Shown piece after piece: positions 47,690 through 58,400 of a stretch of 64,000 nucleotides of DNA (its first letter is position 1; the number at the start of each line of letters is the position of its first letter). The position numbers and the translations under genes were made by a program. The notes beneath the pieces are model-generated. The model did no database searches, was not told the DNA's origin, and saw only the letters and a list, made by a program, of their open reading frames with translations. This DNA comes from Sycon ciliatum (taxonomy: Eukaryota > Porifera > Calcarea > Leucosolenida > Sycettidae), in contig NC_088643.1 of NCBI RefSeq assembly GCF_964019385.1, forward strand, positions 6,352,495 through 6,416,494. The letters are read 5' to 3'.

Positions 47690-49232
47690 TACATTTGAAA
47701 GAACATACTGGCATATGCTTCTTTGACCTGGCGAAAGCCTTTGACACTGTTTGGCATAGAGGTCTGATTGCCAAGTTGGGTGCCTAAGGCATTGGTGGTA
47801 ACCTGCTTTGTTTCTTTGAAAGTTACCTAACTGACAGGTTACAGGCTGTACGCGTCGGCAACACCCTCTCGTCTCCCCAGGCAATTAATTCTGGTGTGCC
47901 ACAGGGGTCATTCTGGGGCCACTATTCTTTTTAGTCTACGTCAATGATCTACCGATTAGGCCTTGGCGGATAATGCCAGCAGAAAAATTGGCAGAATTCG
48001 GTACTTTTCTGGTAAGTTTCATGCATGTTTGGTATGTGGATAAAGAAATGGAGCAGAATTCGATGAATTGCCCGCCATAAGGTTTGTATGGTTCTGCCAA
48101 TTTTTGTGCAAAAAAAGCAGAATCTGCCACCTTTTCGAGCATTATCCGCCAAGGCCTACTACCGATGTGTGTCCCTAATGTTTCACTGTTCGCCGATGAC
48201 ACCACAGTTTCCGCTTCCAGTAGTTGCAAGCAATTGCTAGTCAATGACCCCCAGAAAAAGATAAACTCCACCATTTCTTGGATGTCGACTTGGAAGCTGA
48301 GACCGAACACTAGTAAGACCAAAGTGATGTTCTTCTGTAGCGGTGCTAGTGATCAGTTCTGTAATGTGTCTTTATCATTTTCTGGCAGCTCATCGACCAT
48401 AGAAATTGTCCATGAACATAAGCACCTTGGTATAATTATTGACGACTGTCTAATATGGGCTCCTCATGTAGACTATATTTGCAAGAAAACTAGTAGTGTT
48501 CTCGGCATACTATATCCTCATCGTTCTCATTTGCCAAATACATGCCGTTCTATGTTTTATCGCTCGTATCTATTACCTCTTTTCCAGTATGCATGTCAGT
48601 CTTGGTGTAGTCTAAGTCAACATCTTGTGAACAAACTTGAAATCCAACATAAATCTCTTCTTAAAATATTGTATTACGTGCAGCGTTTATTTCCTAGTCT
48701 TGAGCTCTATTGTATCAGCAATACTCAGCCACTGCAAGATAATCGCAAACAGCAGCTTTGCGTTTTGATCCACAGAGTTCGCCTAGGTAAAATTCCCATT
48801 CATCTCTCCGTATTCGATTGGTTTTCTCTGTCCCGGTCCACTCGTAATAGTCTCTCACTTCCCCGTGCTAATTCAGCCGCATTTACCAACTCTCCCCTGT
48901 TTTTGTCCTACAGCCTTTGGCTGCAACTTCCCCAGCATGTTAAGACATCAAAATGTCTTTCCAGCTTTAAAAATGCACTCCGATCGCATAATGTAGTACG
49001 ATAGGATCTCATTGCTGGATTCTTGTCTATCCTTCTTTCTTCTCTTTTCTATATTCCTTTCTTTTCTTTTCTTGCCGTGGTTGGCTATCACCCCTCTCTC
49101 GCACTTTGCGTGCCAATTGGTCATGAACGTATTTCTATTTATCGCCGTGGTTGGCAATCACCCACTCTCGTAACATTGGCCGGTGTTTCCGCCGAGTCTT
49201 GAGATGTTGCAATAAATAATAATAATAATAAA
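47690..49232 (+). mobile_element. 5'-truncated CR1-like LINE
   Basis: Encodes the reverse transcriptase from FFDLAKAFDTVWH onward, then SLFADDTTV and the C-terminal domain (KHLGIIIDD, YACQSWCSL) to a stop near 49,004. A ~200-bp 3' part ends in AATAAATAATAATAATAATA. There is at least one frame break (near SGVPQGS) and a stop in the first 250 bases. A 202-bp hAT MITE is inserted at 47957. No endonuclease, so truncated at the 5' end. Confidence 0.88.
47949..48166. mobile_element. 202-bp hAT MITE with perfect target duplication
   Basis: Element 47957-48158, with 20-bp perfect inverted ends TAGGCCTTGGCGGATAATGC, and CTACCGAT on both sides (47949-47956 and 48159-48166). Inside a LINE, so the empty LINE sequence confirms the borders. 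Confidence 0.95.
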
Positions 49233-49239
49233 CCACGAG

Positions 49240-49275
49240 TTGAGTGAAATAAATAAATAAATAAATAAATAAAAT
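49240..49275 (+). repeat. (AAAT)n microsatellite
   Basis: Nine or so AAAT/AAATA units just after the LINE tail. Confidence 0.9.
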
Positions 49276-49465
49276 AAATACACTGATTGTCGTAGTTGAA
49301 AGTCAAATTCTCTGCTAACTAGTACGAGGCTGCAGAATTCGGCAGAAGCTCACCTAGACGGATCGAAGTCTCTTACTACCACGGACGGTAAGTTGAACTG
49401 AAGGCTTGAACATCTGCTTACTAATTTTGCTGAATTATCCCGTGGTTCGCAAATATTTTTTTGCA

Positions 49466-50827
49466 CTTAACATTAGGTGTTGGCGGATAATGCTCCGTAA
49501 TATGGGATACAATTCTCTCAGTAATGCTCCACAAAAGGCCATATAATCCTCCAAATAATGCTGATAATGCTCCGCCGGATGGAATATAAACTCTGAACCT
49601 TGCAGTATCGGGCTAAGAAAAACGCTATAATATTGCACCCGTGCTATGCAACACAGAACGCACAATCTGGATCCGCCGCACACTCGGCTGAACTAACGGC
49701 CTCAGTAAGACCGGTGCCGGCTAGAGCCTTCCCAAGTCGTTTCTGATACGCCAAGAAGGACTCCTTGACCCGCTCTCTGCCTCTGAGTTTCCCTCTCCAA
49801 ACGGGACTTTCCTTGTTTGTGTCTCGCGGTAGCAATATGGGACATGATTATATTCTTCTTCCCTGACAATGTTGTATGGCATGCCAGGCACACTTACTTG
49901 CCACAGTCGCTTTTGAGCGGCTCCGCACCCGTGTTTCGGCACTGATGGCCACTTCAGTGCTCTGTCCATGAGCTACTCGCGTCCTTTTGGAAACATTTTC
50001 AGACTTGGTAGTAGCTGTTTTCTGAAAAAACCGCTTCCTCGCTATCGCGGCAGGATCTGCAGTTTCCAACTCGACGACGTCACTGTCATCAGAGGATTCC
50101 GCCAAAAGCTCATCTGGAGGAGGCCCAGCTTCCTCCCAATCCAAAGAACGGCATCGCGGCGTGTCAGCCATCAGCGTTGGCTGCTAGTCTTACACAATGG
50201 TCAATGTCCGGTGAAAGTCCAACGTTACTCTTCGACAAAGACATGGACTCTTGCTTCGATGAAAAATGTTTTTTGTAACATTGTGGATGGTAACCGGGTA
50301 AGGTCTGGAATGTGTGCGTGTGTGCACCTCCACCGTTCCATGCTGGCTCACATTTTGTTTCGTTGGTTCGGCGTTGTTACCTGGATCTTCAAAAAGTAAG
50401 TAATTAGTTGCTGGCCGAAGATAGACTTCCGGGACCGGAAGTTTCTGCGAGAGTTGCCTCACTGTGCTGGACCAAAGCTAGCTACTAAGCTAGCAGTATA
50501 CTGCATGCAGTATACTGGGCCTGGCACTGCGTGCCACGATCTGTTTGGTACCATGCATGATGTGTGCGGTGGTCTATCGCTTGTACTACTTTTGTAGTAA
50601 TCATGGTAATACATCGCGTATAGTAATAAATGTTGCCAATCAAAGACCAACGCTATAGCCGATACGAATCTGTACATGACGATGTGTGTAGATCTACTAT
50701 GCAGTCATGTAGAACGTCGTATAATGCCATTTGTAGCCTCGTAATGCTTTATAATGCTCGTAATGCTCCGGGTGGTGTATAATGCTCGATATAATGCCGG
50801 CATTATCCGCCAACACCTACTTAACAT
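49466..50827. mobile_element. 1.35-kb hAT derivative with BED-like finger
   Basis: Element 49474-50819 with ends TAGGTGTTGGCGGATAATGC (perfect inverted 20 bp) and 8-bp target duplication CTTAACAT (49466-49473 and 50820-50827). Both end regions are full of TAATGCTC / TAATGCC subrepeats. On the minus strand near 50,171-49,850 it encodes an acidic amino region (MADTPRCRSLDWEEA), and near 49,893-49,800 a C-x-x-C...H-x5-H finger (CLACHTTLS...HIATARHK) typical of BED-finger amino ends of hAT transposases, in shifted frames. The catalytic domain is missing, so it is an internally deleted copy. A mariner-like end fragment lies at 50,655-50,690. Confidence 0.88.
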
Positions 50828-51254
50828 CGTCTTTGCATTGGTTGGAGGTGCAAGTAGTGTGCTGCCTCGAGTACTGTAATTGATCACGTGATGGAACAGT
50901 TCAAAAGCCAGCAGAGAGTGAGCGAGAAGGTGAGAGAGTCCCTTTTTTGCGACTCTGGTTTCACGTTTTTTTTTCTACAAAATCCACATATCTCCAGACA
51001 CTGGGGGGGGACGTTCAAGCACAGTCAACAGCAAGATGTAGGTGCAAACCAGCGACCATGAATATCAGGGGAGCACACTGAGAATAGGAAGACCGCCAAA
51101 CTCTCAGAGGGTATGATGCTGGGGAATAAACTGAGAACAGCCTGTACTAGGCTGTAGTCTAAAAGAACTTATAAACGCACTCAAGTATGGGGCGGCTCAC
51201 AAAGGGCGAAAGGCGTAAAGAATTTTTTCAGTCGAGACGTAGCAGGATACAGTA

Positions 51255-51440
51255 GTGTTATCTTTTCGTTGGCTGAGCGCGTAGCGAATGAAACGAAAAA
51301 TGTATTTTTTGCTAGCATTTTCACCATAGTTACGGCACCAGGGTTGCGTCAGCTGGTTTTTTTGTCAGTGTTCTCAAACTTTTCTCTTCATCGTGGTCTT
51401 TCTCTTTTCGTTGTAGTTTGCATTTTTGTTCGTCCGTGGA
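51255..51440 (+). repeat. Dispersed ~185-bp repeat, copy 1
   Basis: Shares TTCGTTGGCTGAGCG, TAGCGAATGAAACGAAAAAT, CATTTTCACCATAGTTAC and CTCTTCATCGTGGTCTTT with 54,459-54,625. No coding. Confidence 0.9.
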
Positions 51441-51671
51441 AGAGCTTGACGAGAAGTCGAAACTCGCCGGTAGGCATGGGCGGGTCATGCTAGTTATTTG
51501 CTGCGATAATGCTAAAGGCAATGCTCATAATATGAGGATATAATGCCACTTATTATGCTCACACTTCCCTATAATGCCAGTTTGAAAGTTGGAAAAGTCG
51601 ATTTAAGAAGGCCGTCTTGGATCAAGGCCAAAGCGTAGAAGAAAAATACTTAAAGGGGAATTTAATGCAAA

Positions 51672-51990
51672 AATCAACATTTCACCAGTTGTAGTCTTCG
51701 GGATGCTGAGTCGAATGGTCTTGGTCCAAGAAAGCTGAGACGCTCCTTTCCTACTTGAATCCCAATCGAACTCGCGCACTTCCACCGAAACTGGGTGACT
51801 GCGCCGTACGAGATGGGGATTTGTATGCAAAATGTCACTAAAAGCGCCATTTCGTTCTTATAAAAGCACGGATGACCGCGATTGGCCCATATGTTGTAGT
51901 CTATTGGACGCTGATTCGACTGGTTTCGGTCCGAAAAGGCTGCGATGCAGCGTTCGCCCCTAATTCCCAATCGAACATGGTTGAACAAGC
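51672..51990 (+). repeat. Diverged tandem pair of ~90-bp units
   Basis: GTTGTAGTCT...GCTGA(G/T)TCGA...GGT(C/T)..GGTCC..A and CCCAATCGAAC occur at about 51,688-51,775 and 51,892-51,978, each preceded by a GGAT.. segment. Function unknown. Confidence 0.6.
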
Positions 51991-52069
51991 GGTCACGTGC
52001 TCCTGGGTGCCAAAATCAAATGGTCACCACGCCAGCAGGCGACAACATTCACACCAAGGTTCAACTCGA

Positions 52070-52378
52070 GTGACAGGACTGCACCCAAAAAAGGTCAAAA
52101 CAGGCTGTAAGTTGTACAGAAAAAAGCGGACCCGGTCCGCCTCACCTGGAGCTGTGGGTACGGCCCCAAAGCGTATCCGTGCAGGCAACGTCGAGGAGCA
52201 AGGACCTGCTCCGGATCCCTTCATGGTGGATTCCCCGGAGCTTGCGGGCTCCCCGCCAGCTTGGTTCGCGCAGGCCCTCGGACAGCTGTCTTTCTCAGTG
52301 CCTTTGACATCCCCTCCGATCACATCGTCGTTGGCTCCCCCCATGTCCCCCGAATCGCCGTCTTCGCCGTCCAACTGA
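52070..52378 (+). CDS. Possible exon, Pro/Ser-rich with basic segment
   Basis: About 100 codons: LHPKKVKTGCKLYRKKRTRS, then AGNVEEQGPAPDPFMVDSPELAGSP and a Pro/Ser-rich end. Composition differs from the AT-rich surroundings (about 60% GC). It lies 1.3 kb upstream of the recombinase exon and may belong to the same mobile element or be a host exon. No family recognised. Confidence 0.3.
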   Translation: MTGLHPKKVKTGCKLYRKKRTRSASPGAVGTAPKRIRAGNVEEQGPAPDPFMVDSPELAGSPPAWFAQALGQLSFSVPLTSPPITSSLAPPMSPESPSSPSN

Positions 52379-52954
52379 CCGTTGAAACTGCAACACCCAC
52401 AGGACAAGATCCAGGAGTTGAGGATATTGTCTGAAACGGGTCCCGCCCCAAACTCCAGCAAACAAAACCCTCGCTCGTACTCGTAGCAAAAAAATGCTGC
52501 GAACAACAGTTTGAACTAAAAATCGAACTGTTCGCAACCAAGGACAGCGCCAAGCCCCAGGTCGGTGCAAGACACCAGGAAGGCGCTATGTCATCTATCG
52601 ACCATTGCGCGACCCTGATATACACATGAAACAGACTTCTGAGAATTGCGGAGGAAAAGTATGGGATATCGTGTAGATGATTGGATGCTGGTGATGACAC
52701 ACGCAAAAAAGGCAGGACGAAGAACCATGCCATCTCCAGCAAAAGCAGTGACCACTGCAGTGCCTACATTGTACAGTAGCCTACCGCCGCAGCTGTCACT
52801 GTGCATTCAGCCGTCGCCAGCCGCGAGATCTCGAGGCCAGCGGACGGATCGTGGCGTGCCGCCAGTGATTATCCAGATATGTTGCTTTTATTGTATGGCA
52901 AACTGTGAGCTGGCGGCATAACTGTGTTTTGAAATGAGTGTGCTCCGCATAGTG

Positions 52955-53272
52955 TGTTGCCGGACAAGTCCTGTTGTATCTGTCTTACTGAACGCATTGT
53001 GCGTTATGCTATGTTGGAACGGTCTTGCCTGACGAGTGCATCGTGCACTGAGTGTCGGCGATGATTCCTGGTGTAACTGACAAGCACAATAGGCATTGTG
53101 CGCTGTGCTGTAAAGCTGTGTTTCTGGATGAGTAAACTTCTCATACAGTTTGTTGGTGGACAAGTCCTGTTGTATCTGTCTTACTGGATGAACGCATTTT
53201 GCGTTGTGCTATGCCAGAACTGTCTGACTTGAGGAGTGCATTGCGTGCTGAGTGTCAGCGTTGATTCCTCCC
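52955..53272 (+). repeat. Duplicated ~110-bp unit
   Basis: ACAAGTCCTGTTGTATCTGT, CTTACTG(GATGA)ACGCATT, TGCGTT(A/G)TGCTATG and GAGTGTC(G/A)GCG occur at 52,965-53,070 and 53,159-53,265. Confidence 0.9.
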
Positions 53273-53390
53273 TTCCTTTTCTTCTTTTAATGCTATTTTC
53301 CGTGGTTGGATTCACCCTTCCTTTCTTGTGTTGGCTATGTATTATTATGTGCCATGAAGTGGAGACGATAAAATAAATAAATAAATTGTG
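53270..53390 (+). mobile_element. LINE 3' tail
   Basis: TTTCCGTGGTTGGATTCACC is close to the 3' part of the LINE at 47.7-49.2 kb (GCCGTGGTTGGCAATCACCC); the segment ends in GATAAAATAAATAAATAAAT. Confidence 0.6.
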
Positions 53391-53589
53391 GCCAGCAGTT
53401 TGTGGCCGGCTGTCTTTGATGGTACGGTACGGTACGGGACAGATACGGGATAATGCCAGACGAAGGTCCGTCCGCCACAAACAAACAAAAACACACCAAG
53501 CTGTGTGGACCCTGGCTAGCGCCAGACGTTACTGAAGTAACGTCTTCTGCATAGCTACGGGAATAAATCAATCTGTAGCGGCATTGCAC

Positions 53590-54121
53590 TGGGTGCATTG
53601 TAAGGCGGATTGCCAGAAACCGACACAACATAACGTGGTCAGACAATTGCTCACTGCTGCAAGACGTCTTTGTGCCTGACCAATCAGTCGCCGCTCACCC
53701 TTGAGGTCGGTGGTGTTCAACAAGGTCGTCGCCACACTGGCTACCCCTACCGCCCCGTTGCAGGACGGGCAAACAGCAGCGTTGTTTGTCCCCGACTTTA
53801 CTGCTCTGCTTCGCTGGGACGATCTGCAACGCCTCACGCCTCAGGATGTCTCCATTTGCGGCACGCATATGTCCCTCCGCCTGCGACAACTCAAGAATGA
53901 CCAGTTGCGCCAGGACGATGTGGTCATGGTGAGCCAGCTGGAGCAGCAGGGTACTACACTATGCCCTGTGTCGGTCATAGAGGGTTTCTTGGAGAGAGCA
54001 CGGCATGTATCCGCTCAACCTCTGTTTGGCAAGGTCTCCGCAGCAACCCACCAGTCATGTCCGCGGGGAAAGATGACATACGCCCGGGCGCGCAAATTGA
54101 TTCACATGGCTCTCGCCCGCG
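53590..54121 (+). CDS. Tyrosine-recombinase domain fragment (Crypton or DIRS-like, fossil)
   Basis: Encodes LLRWDDLQRLTPQDVSICGTHMSLRLRQLKNDQLRQDDVV followed by LCPVSVIEGFLERA and MTYARARKLIHMAL. The L-L-R-W-D-D-L..L...DV..........R.SKNDQ.R pattern is the catalytic-domain start of tyrosine recombinases used by Cryptons and DIRS/Ngaro-type elements. It ends at a consensus splice donor (CGC-GTAAGT at 54,120), so the gene appears spliced. Which of the two groups it belongs to cannot be settled here. Incomplete. Confidence 0.6.
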
Positions 54122-54249
54122 TAAGTGAAGACCCCGCAGGGTAGGGCACGCACAGTCTCCGCTCGGGGGGAGGGGGGCGGGAGCAACGGCAGCGTCCAAT
54201 GCTGGCGTGCCAGAGCGCCTTCTTCAGCGGCAGGGGGGTTGGGGGTTGG

Positions 54250-54280
54250 AAGTCATCCATATGTACATGTACATGTATGT
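54250..54280. repeat. ATGTACATGT tract
   Basis: Palindromic ATGTACATGTACATGTATGT; more such tracts occur at 55,330-55,378 and 55,608-55,622. Confidence 0.85.
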
Positions 54281-54365
54281 GGAGGATTCCCTCAAGGTCA
54301 TGCTGTCGGTGTCTCGCGCTATACTGCACCAGTGACTATCGGGTCGGCTATCCTTTCCGTCGTGA

Positions 54366-54458
54366 ATGAACAAAGACCACACTTCTATTGTGATCTGTAT
54401 CTTGCTGTTGTGTGTGGGTGTGTCTGCGGTGTGCGCAGAGGCCAGCTAGCTGGCAAAA
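54366..54458 (+). repeat. ~90-bp repeat, unoccupied copy
   Basis: GAACAAAGACCACACTTCTATTGTGATCTGTATC ... CAGAGGCCAGCTAGCTGG is repeated at 54,932-54,957 plus 55,510-55,582, where a mariner-type MITE has inserted. Written here in two parts to keep the quote short: the joining bases at 54,381-54,386 are the empty site. Confidence 0.8.
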
Positions 54459-54625
54459 AGTGTTATTTTTCGTTGGCTGAGCGTAGCGAATGAAACGAAA
54501 AATGTATTTTTTGCCAGCACTTTCACCATAGTTACAGCACCAGGATTGCGTCAGCTGGATTTTTGTCATAGTTCTCAAACATTTCTCTTCATCGTGGTCT
54601 TTTTCGTTTCGTGTAGTTTACCACC
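54459..54625 (+). repeat. Dispersed ~170-bp repeat, copy 2
   Basis: About 90% similar to 51,255-51,440. The pair lies ~3.2 kb apart in direct orientation and brackets the tyrosine-recombinase exon. Confidence 0.9.
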
Positions 54626-54957
54626 CGCCCTCCCCTTTATTCTCACTTCTGGATAGGTCCTGCAGGCTACGTTTTTCATCTATCTGATGGGGATATTCTA
54701 ACCGGTGTTTCCTCAGGGATGTGCCTCCGCCGGGGTCCTGGTTTTTTTTCCGCCAGCTTCGGGCTGGTTAATTATCCGGCGGCTCCATTCACCTCAGTGG
54801 TTCACTTTTTGCATCATGTTGGTCTGGTACCTACGTGCAACGTTACATGTATATGTGTGTGAGGTGGCATGCCCTTCTTCTTGCTCATGTATACACTACG
54901 CTAAGTGCTCTTCCATCTTCCACCGTGAGTGAGCAAAGACCACACTACATGTACTAG

Positions 54958-55509
54958 TACAGTCCGTATCGCCTATAAGGTTGGCGGCTATAGTAATATA
55001 CCGGATATAGTGATCAATTTCTCAAATTCATTTTCATTTGCCATAACTAAGTATACACAGTTATCGCGTATAGTAATAATCGTCTATAGTAATATATCGC
55101 CTATAGTGATCAAATTCATATTTCAAAAGACGTTTATTACACTATCTTTGCATCAGTTATAGTGATTGATGTAAAATCAAGCGATGTCAGAGTAGAACAT
55201 GGTGTTCCTTGTTCGTGAAGAACTTGTCCAGTGAGTGTGGTTTGGTGAGTTTTGCTTGTACAAGTTGCCAAAATACGCCTCCATCATGAGGAAATCCTGA
55301 TTTTGTGTGTCATGAGCTACAGCCAGCTACATGTACATGACATTGTACATGTACATGTATGTAGTGCGTACATGTATGTGCACGGCGCGCTGAGTCGTTT
55401 GACACCCCACTCGCATACATTGCATGCAGTATCGGTCATAGTGATATATCGCTTATACTGATAAAATGCTCAAAATCAAACACCAACGCTATAGGCGATA
55501 CTGACTGTA
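54958..55509. mobile_element. 548-bp mariner/pogo-type MITE
   Basis: Element 54960-55507 flanked by TA on both sides. Ends CAGTCCGTATCGCCTATA and, reversed, CAGTCAGTATCGCCTATA. Inside are many TATAGTAAT and TATAGTGAT subrepeats. TA target duplication plus CAGT ends indicate the Tc1/mariner superfamily. A partial end of a relative lies at 50,655-50,690. Confidence 0.88.
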
Positions 55510-55679
55510 CTACTGTGATCTGTATTTTTCTGTTGTGTGTGGGTTATGTCTGCGGTGTACGCAGAGGCCAGCTAGCTGGTAAAAATTACTGGTGCTGTAT
55601 AGCAGGTACATGTACATGTATCTGCCAGTACGCGTCAAAAAGATATGACTTGAAAATTCAAAAAACAAAAAGAGAATAC

Positions 55680-55830
55680 TGTAAATAATAGCTATGAAAA
55701 GTATGAATGCCGCTGACATCACCACGCAACTTGACAATTTGTTCAAGGTTTGGTTTTGTGTGTTTCCAAAATCGATTTTCACGCTCCGATCATCAGTGGA
55801 AATACGGAACTAAAGAAATCGTTGTATATG
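55680..55830 (+). repeat. Diverged arm of the 28.2-kb palindrome family
   Basis: Shares AATAGCTAT, CCAAAATCGATTTTC, ATCATCAGTGGAAA and the order of parts with 28,190-28,320, at clearly lower identity. Confidence 0.7.
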
Positions 55831-56478
55831 CGCCTCGTTAGAATAATGGCTTTTACAGTACTACGCAACATAACGAGCAACTCTGGTTAGCGATCATTGC
55901 CAGACCCCCGTATGATTTGTTTTTCACTCACAAAGCAACTGTTCAGTACATGGGGTAGTGGTCTACCAGAGCAATCACACTCACCACCGTAGTGGTTTTC
56001 CAGAAATGAGTAGAAGCAAAAAACACACTCCCAGCCACATAATAGATAAAACGCCGAAAAAATCTAAATCCATCAAAGAACCGCCAGCAAGCGTGAGAAA
56101 AGGCCGCAAAATCAAGTGAAACAGCATGGCCAGTGGTGAGCATGGGTGACTGGGCAGCAGGGGAGCGCCTGAAAACAATGACTCCCTACATTCCTAGCCG
56201 CGACCCCTCATCCGTGCTAGAGGAGAAACACGCCTTTCGGCCAAAAAACCTTTCTATTTCATTAATTCCTGCCCCGCTGCCAGTCGGACCCAAGAATAGA
56301 GACAGCAAGAAATTGTATGTAATAACCGGTGTATGGCATCATCATAAGCCACACACGTTGGCATAGAATGTCAAGAAGAACAGCGGAAGACCCACATAAA
56401 CACCAGAGAGGGTGGGCGGGCAACTTCAACTACCACGAGGAAAAACAAAGACGGGAAAAGTCTGAAGAAAAAATTGAC

Positions 56479-56557
56479 TGTCACTACCAGGACTCGAACC
56501 AGGGACCCTCGCTTGTAGCTAGCGATGCTCTAACCACTGAGCTATGGTGTAGTCGTC
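56479..56557 (-). mobile_element. tRNA-like SINE head or tRNA pseudogene
   Basis: The minus strand reads TAGCTCAGTGGTTAGAGCA (A box with a perfect 4-bp D stem), TCGCT-AGCTACA-AGCGA (5-bp anticodon stem, 7-base loop) and GGTTCGAGTCC (B box). The acceptor stem has three mismatches, the T stem one, and loop position 33 is G instead of T. The triplet in anticodon position would be CTA. Best read as a decayed tRNA-derived sequence. Confidence 0.65.
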
Positions 56558-56949
56558 ATCCCAGCAGAGACTGTCCAACATTCTCTTCAGACTTTGTAGC
56601 CCACACTTCCTGTGAATCCACACAGGCGGGTCCATATTATTATTATTATTTTAGCAACATACACCAGGGATCAATGGTATTAAGGACTACACACAGGAGA
56701 GAGAAAGGGGAAGTTGGGTTCAATGGCATTCCGAGTTTCACATAGTCATGACCATCAGGCAACGGATGGTTCCAAAACTCCAAAACGGGCAGCCTGAACA
56801 TAAGAGGATAAAGATGGGGAACCATAGCGTACGAGTTAGGCGCAGGCGGGATGTTGCCAAGTCTTTAGTCTCGGGGATATGCAACAGCAGCAGTTCTGGC
56901 ACTCTGGTGGTTTGAATACATGGTATGTACTAAGAACTAGATTATAATT

Positions 56950-57864
56950 TTAACAGTCAATCACCTCAGCATACGTTGTAAAATGTTCCAACAGATCCTT
57001 TTGGTTGTCACAGTTGTCGCTGTGGTTGAGACTCAACACGTTTCTGAGATGCTTGCCCAAACCTGAGTAGAATTGTGTCAATCCGAGTTCGGTTGTGATC
57101 CCCTGCATATCTCTGAGCTTGCGGTACCTCAGGCAAACCATGAAGTAGTCCTCCAAAGATAACTCTAGCTGATTCATGACGTACAGCTGCAATGTGGAAT
57201 GCCGCGTACAGGCGCTCAATGACGATGTCAAAAAGAAATCAGGACTCTGGGCATCTGCTCCTGTACACAACAAACCCAGGTATTGCAGTAGTGAAGGGAA
57301 ATGCTCATTTATCTTTGACAATGCCCGAACTACTTCAAGAAGTCTCTGAGCGCGATAGTGATACTGAAGGAGGGGAATCACTTTCGAAGTGGCATTTGCA
57401 ATTCTTTTGATAAGAAGTGTCTGATAGACTTCCGGAGAACCACATCGTTTTAACGACAGGTCTCTCAGTCTGTCGAGATGATCATTGCCGCTGTACCCTG
57501 AGTCTGATTCATGAGAAATCTGCTGGGGATGTGTTCGCGAAATATCTTCTATCTGCAGCTTGGGTAAGTGTTCAGTTGCGGCTGCTACAACTAACAAACC
57601 TTCTAAGTAGGGAGTAAGATGCATTGACATAGGGAAGCAACTCTCCACTTTGAACGTTCCCATTTTGGAAGACAAAAAAGGCAGAAACGGGATCGGGGAA
57701 GAAGTTCCATACTGCATAGTATCCAATTTGATAGAAGAAAGACAATGCTTGTTGATTTGTTCACACATAATCGGATCTAGTCTTAGAACTGCGGTGGCCA
57801 CATACAAAGTTTTGCTGGTGTCAATGTATGACGAATCCAACAATGGGCTGATTCCGTAGCGACG
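56950..57864 (-). CDS. F-box gene copy B, last coding exon
   Basis: 304 codons from the acceptor GCACAG at 57865 (first codons RRYGISPLLDSS) to a TAA at 56950. Open throughout. Compared with copy A it lacks DLKY after DSS, differs in a middle segment (SMHLTPYLEGLLVVAAATEHL against GKRLTDLYMEDVRLVITAATKHL), and ends AEVIDC. Mainly helical; domain not recognised. Most changes keep the frame, which suggests that both copies were under selection for at least part of their history. The natural end seen here shows what copy A looked like before the piggyBac insertion. Confidence 0.75.
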   Translation of the reverse strand, partial: RRYGISPLLDSSYIDTSKTLYVATAVLRLDPIMCEQINKHCLSSIKLDTMQYGTSSPIPFLPFLSSKMGTFKVESCFPMSMHLTPYLEGLLVVAAATEHLPKLQIEDISRTHPQQISHESDSGYSGNDHLDRLRDLSLKRCGSPEVYQTLLIKRIANATSKVIPLLQYHYRAQRLLEVVRALSKINEHFPSLLQYLGLLCTGADAQSPDFFLTSSLSACTRHSTLQLYVMNQLELSLEDYFMVCLRYRKLRDMQGITTELGLTQFYSGLGKHLRNVLSLNHSDNCDNQKDLLEHFTTYAEVIDC

Positions 57865-58009
57865 CTGTGCATGTAACACCAAATAGAGAATGAAGCATCA
57901 CAGCAATCATACTTCAAAGGACACTGTATAACATTGATTTATTTTCATAAAAATCTTAAAACACTGCGGATCAAGTGAATGTTCTGGTTTCTGGACGGTT
58001 CATCGAATA

Positions 58010-58400
58010 CGCCTTCGCAGAACGACCATTCATAGTATGTTTCACGGAAAGACATTTCACAAAGTGTCAGATATAGGGTTATGCGACAGTTCACAAAATC
58101 CATTTTCGCCGTGTGACGTTTCACAGATTCCCAACTCACAGAATGACACTTCACAGAGTGCCAGTCTCACAGAATGCACTATTCACCGACACCCAATTCA
58201 ACGAAAACCCAGTTCACAGACGGTGTCCCGACATATCACTGAACGACAATTCACCAAGCGACAGTTCACCGACTGACAGCTCACCGAACGACAGCTCACC
58301 GAATACCCAGTTCACAGAATGCCCATTTCACCGAATGCACAACTCACAGAAGGACAGTTCACCGAGCGGCCAATTCGCCGAACAGACATTTCACCGAAAG
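58010..58400 (+). repeat. Degenerate ~15-bp repeat array (forward), intron B
   Basis: About 25 loose units of the form TTCACCGAACGACAG, for example at 58,225-58,320. The unit length varies from 13 to 20. Units carry TTCAC(C/A)GA as the constant core. Confidence 0.85.

Noticed and set aside
49968-50399. Plus-strand 143-codon frame in the hAT element
   Set aside because: Antisense to the acidic amino region and BED-like finger, which fit a hAT transposase start on the minus strand.
52024-52570. Overlapping minus-strand frames of 90-160 codons
   Set aside because: Antisense to a GC-rich plus-strand frame; composition is low-complexity Gly/Cys/Ser and no motif is present.
56479-56557. Functional amber-suppressor tRNA
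   Set aside because: Acceptor stem mismatches and G at position 33 indicate a decayed tRNA-derived sequence.
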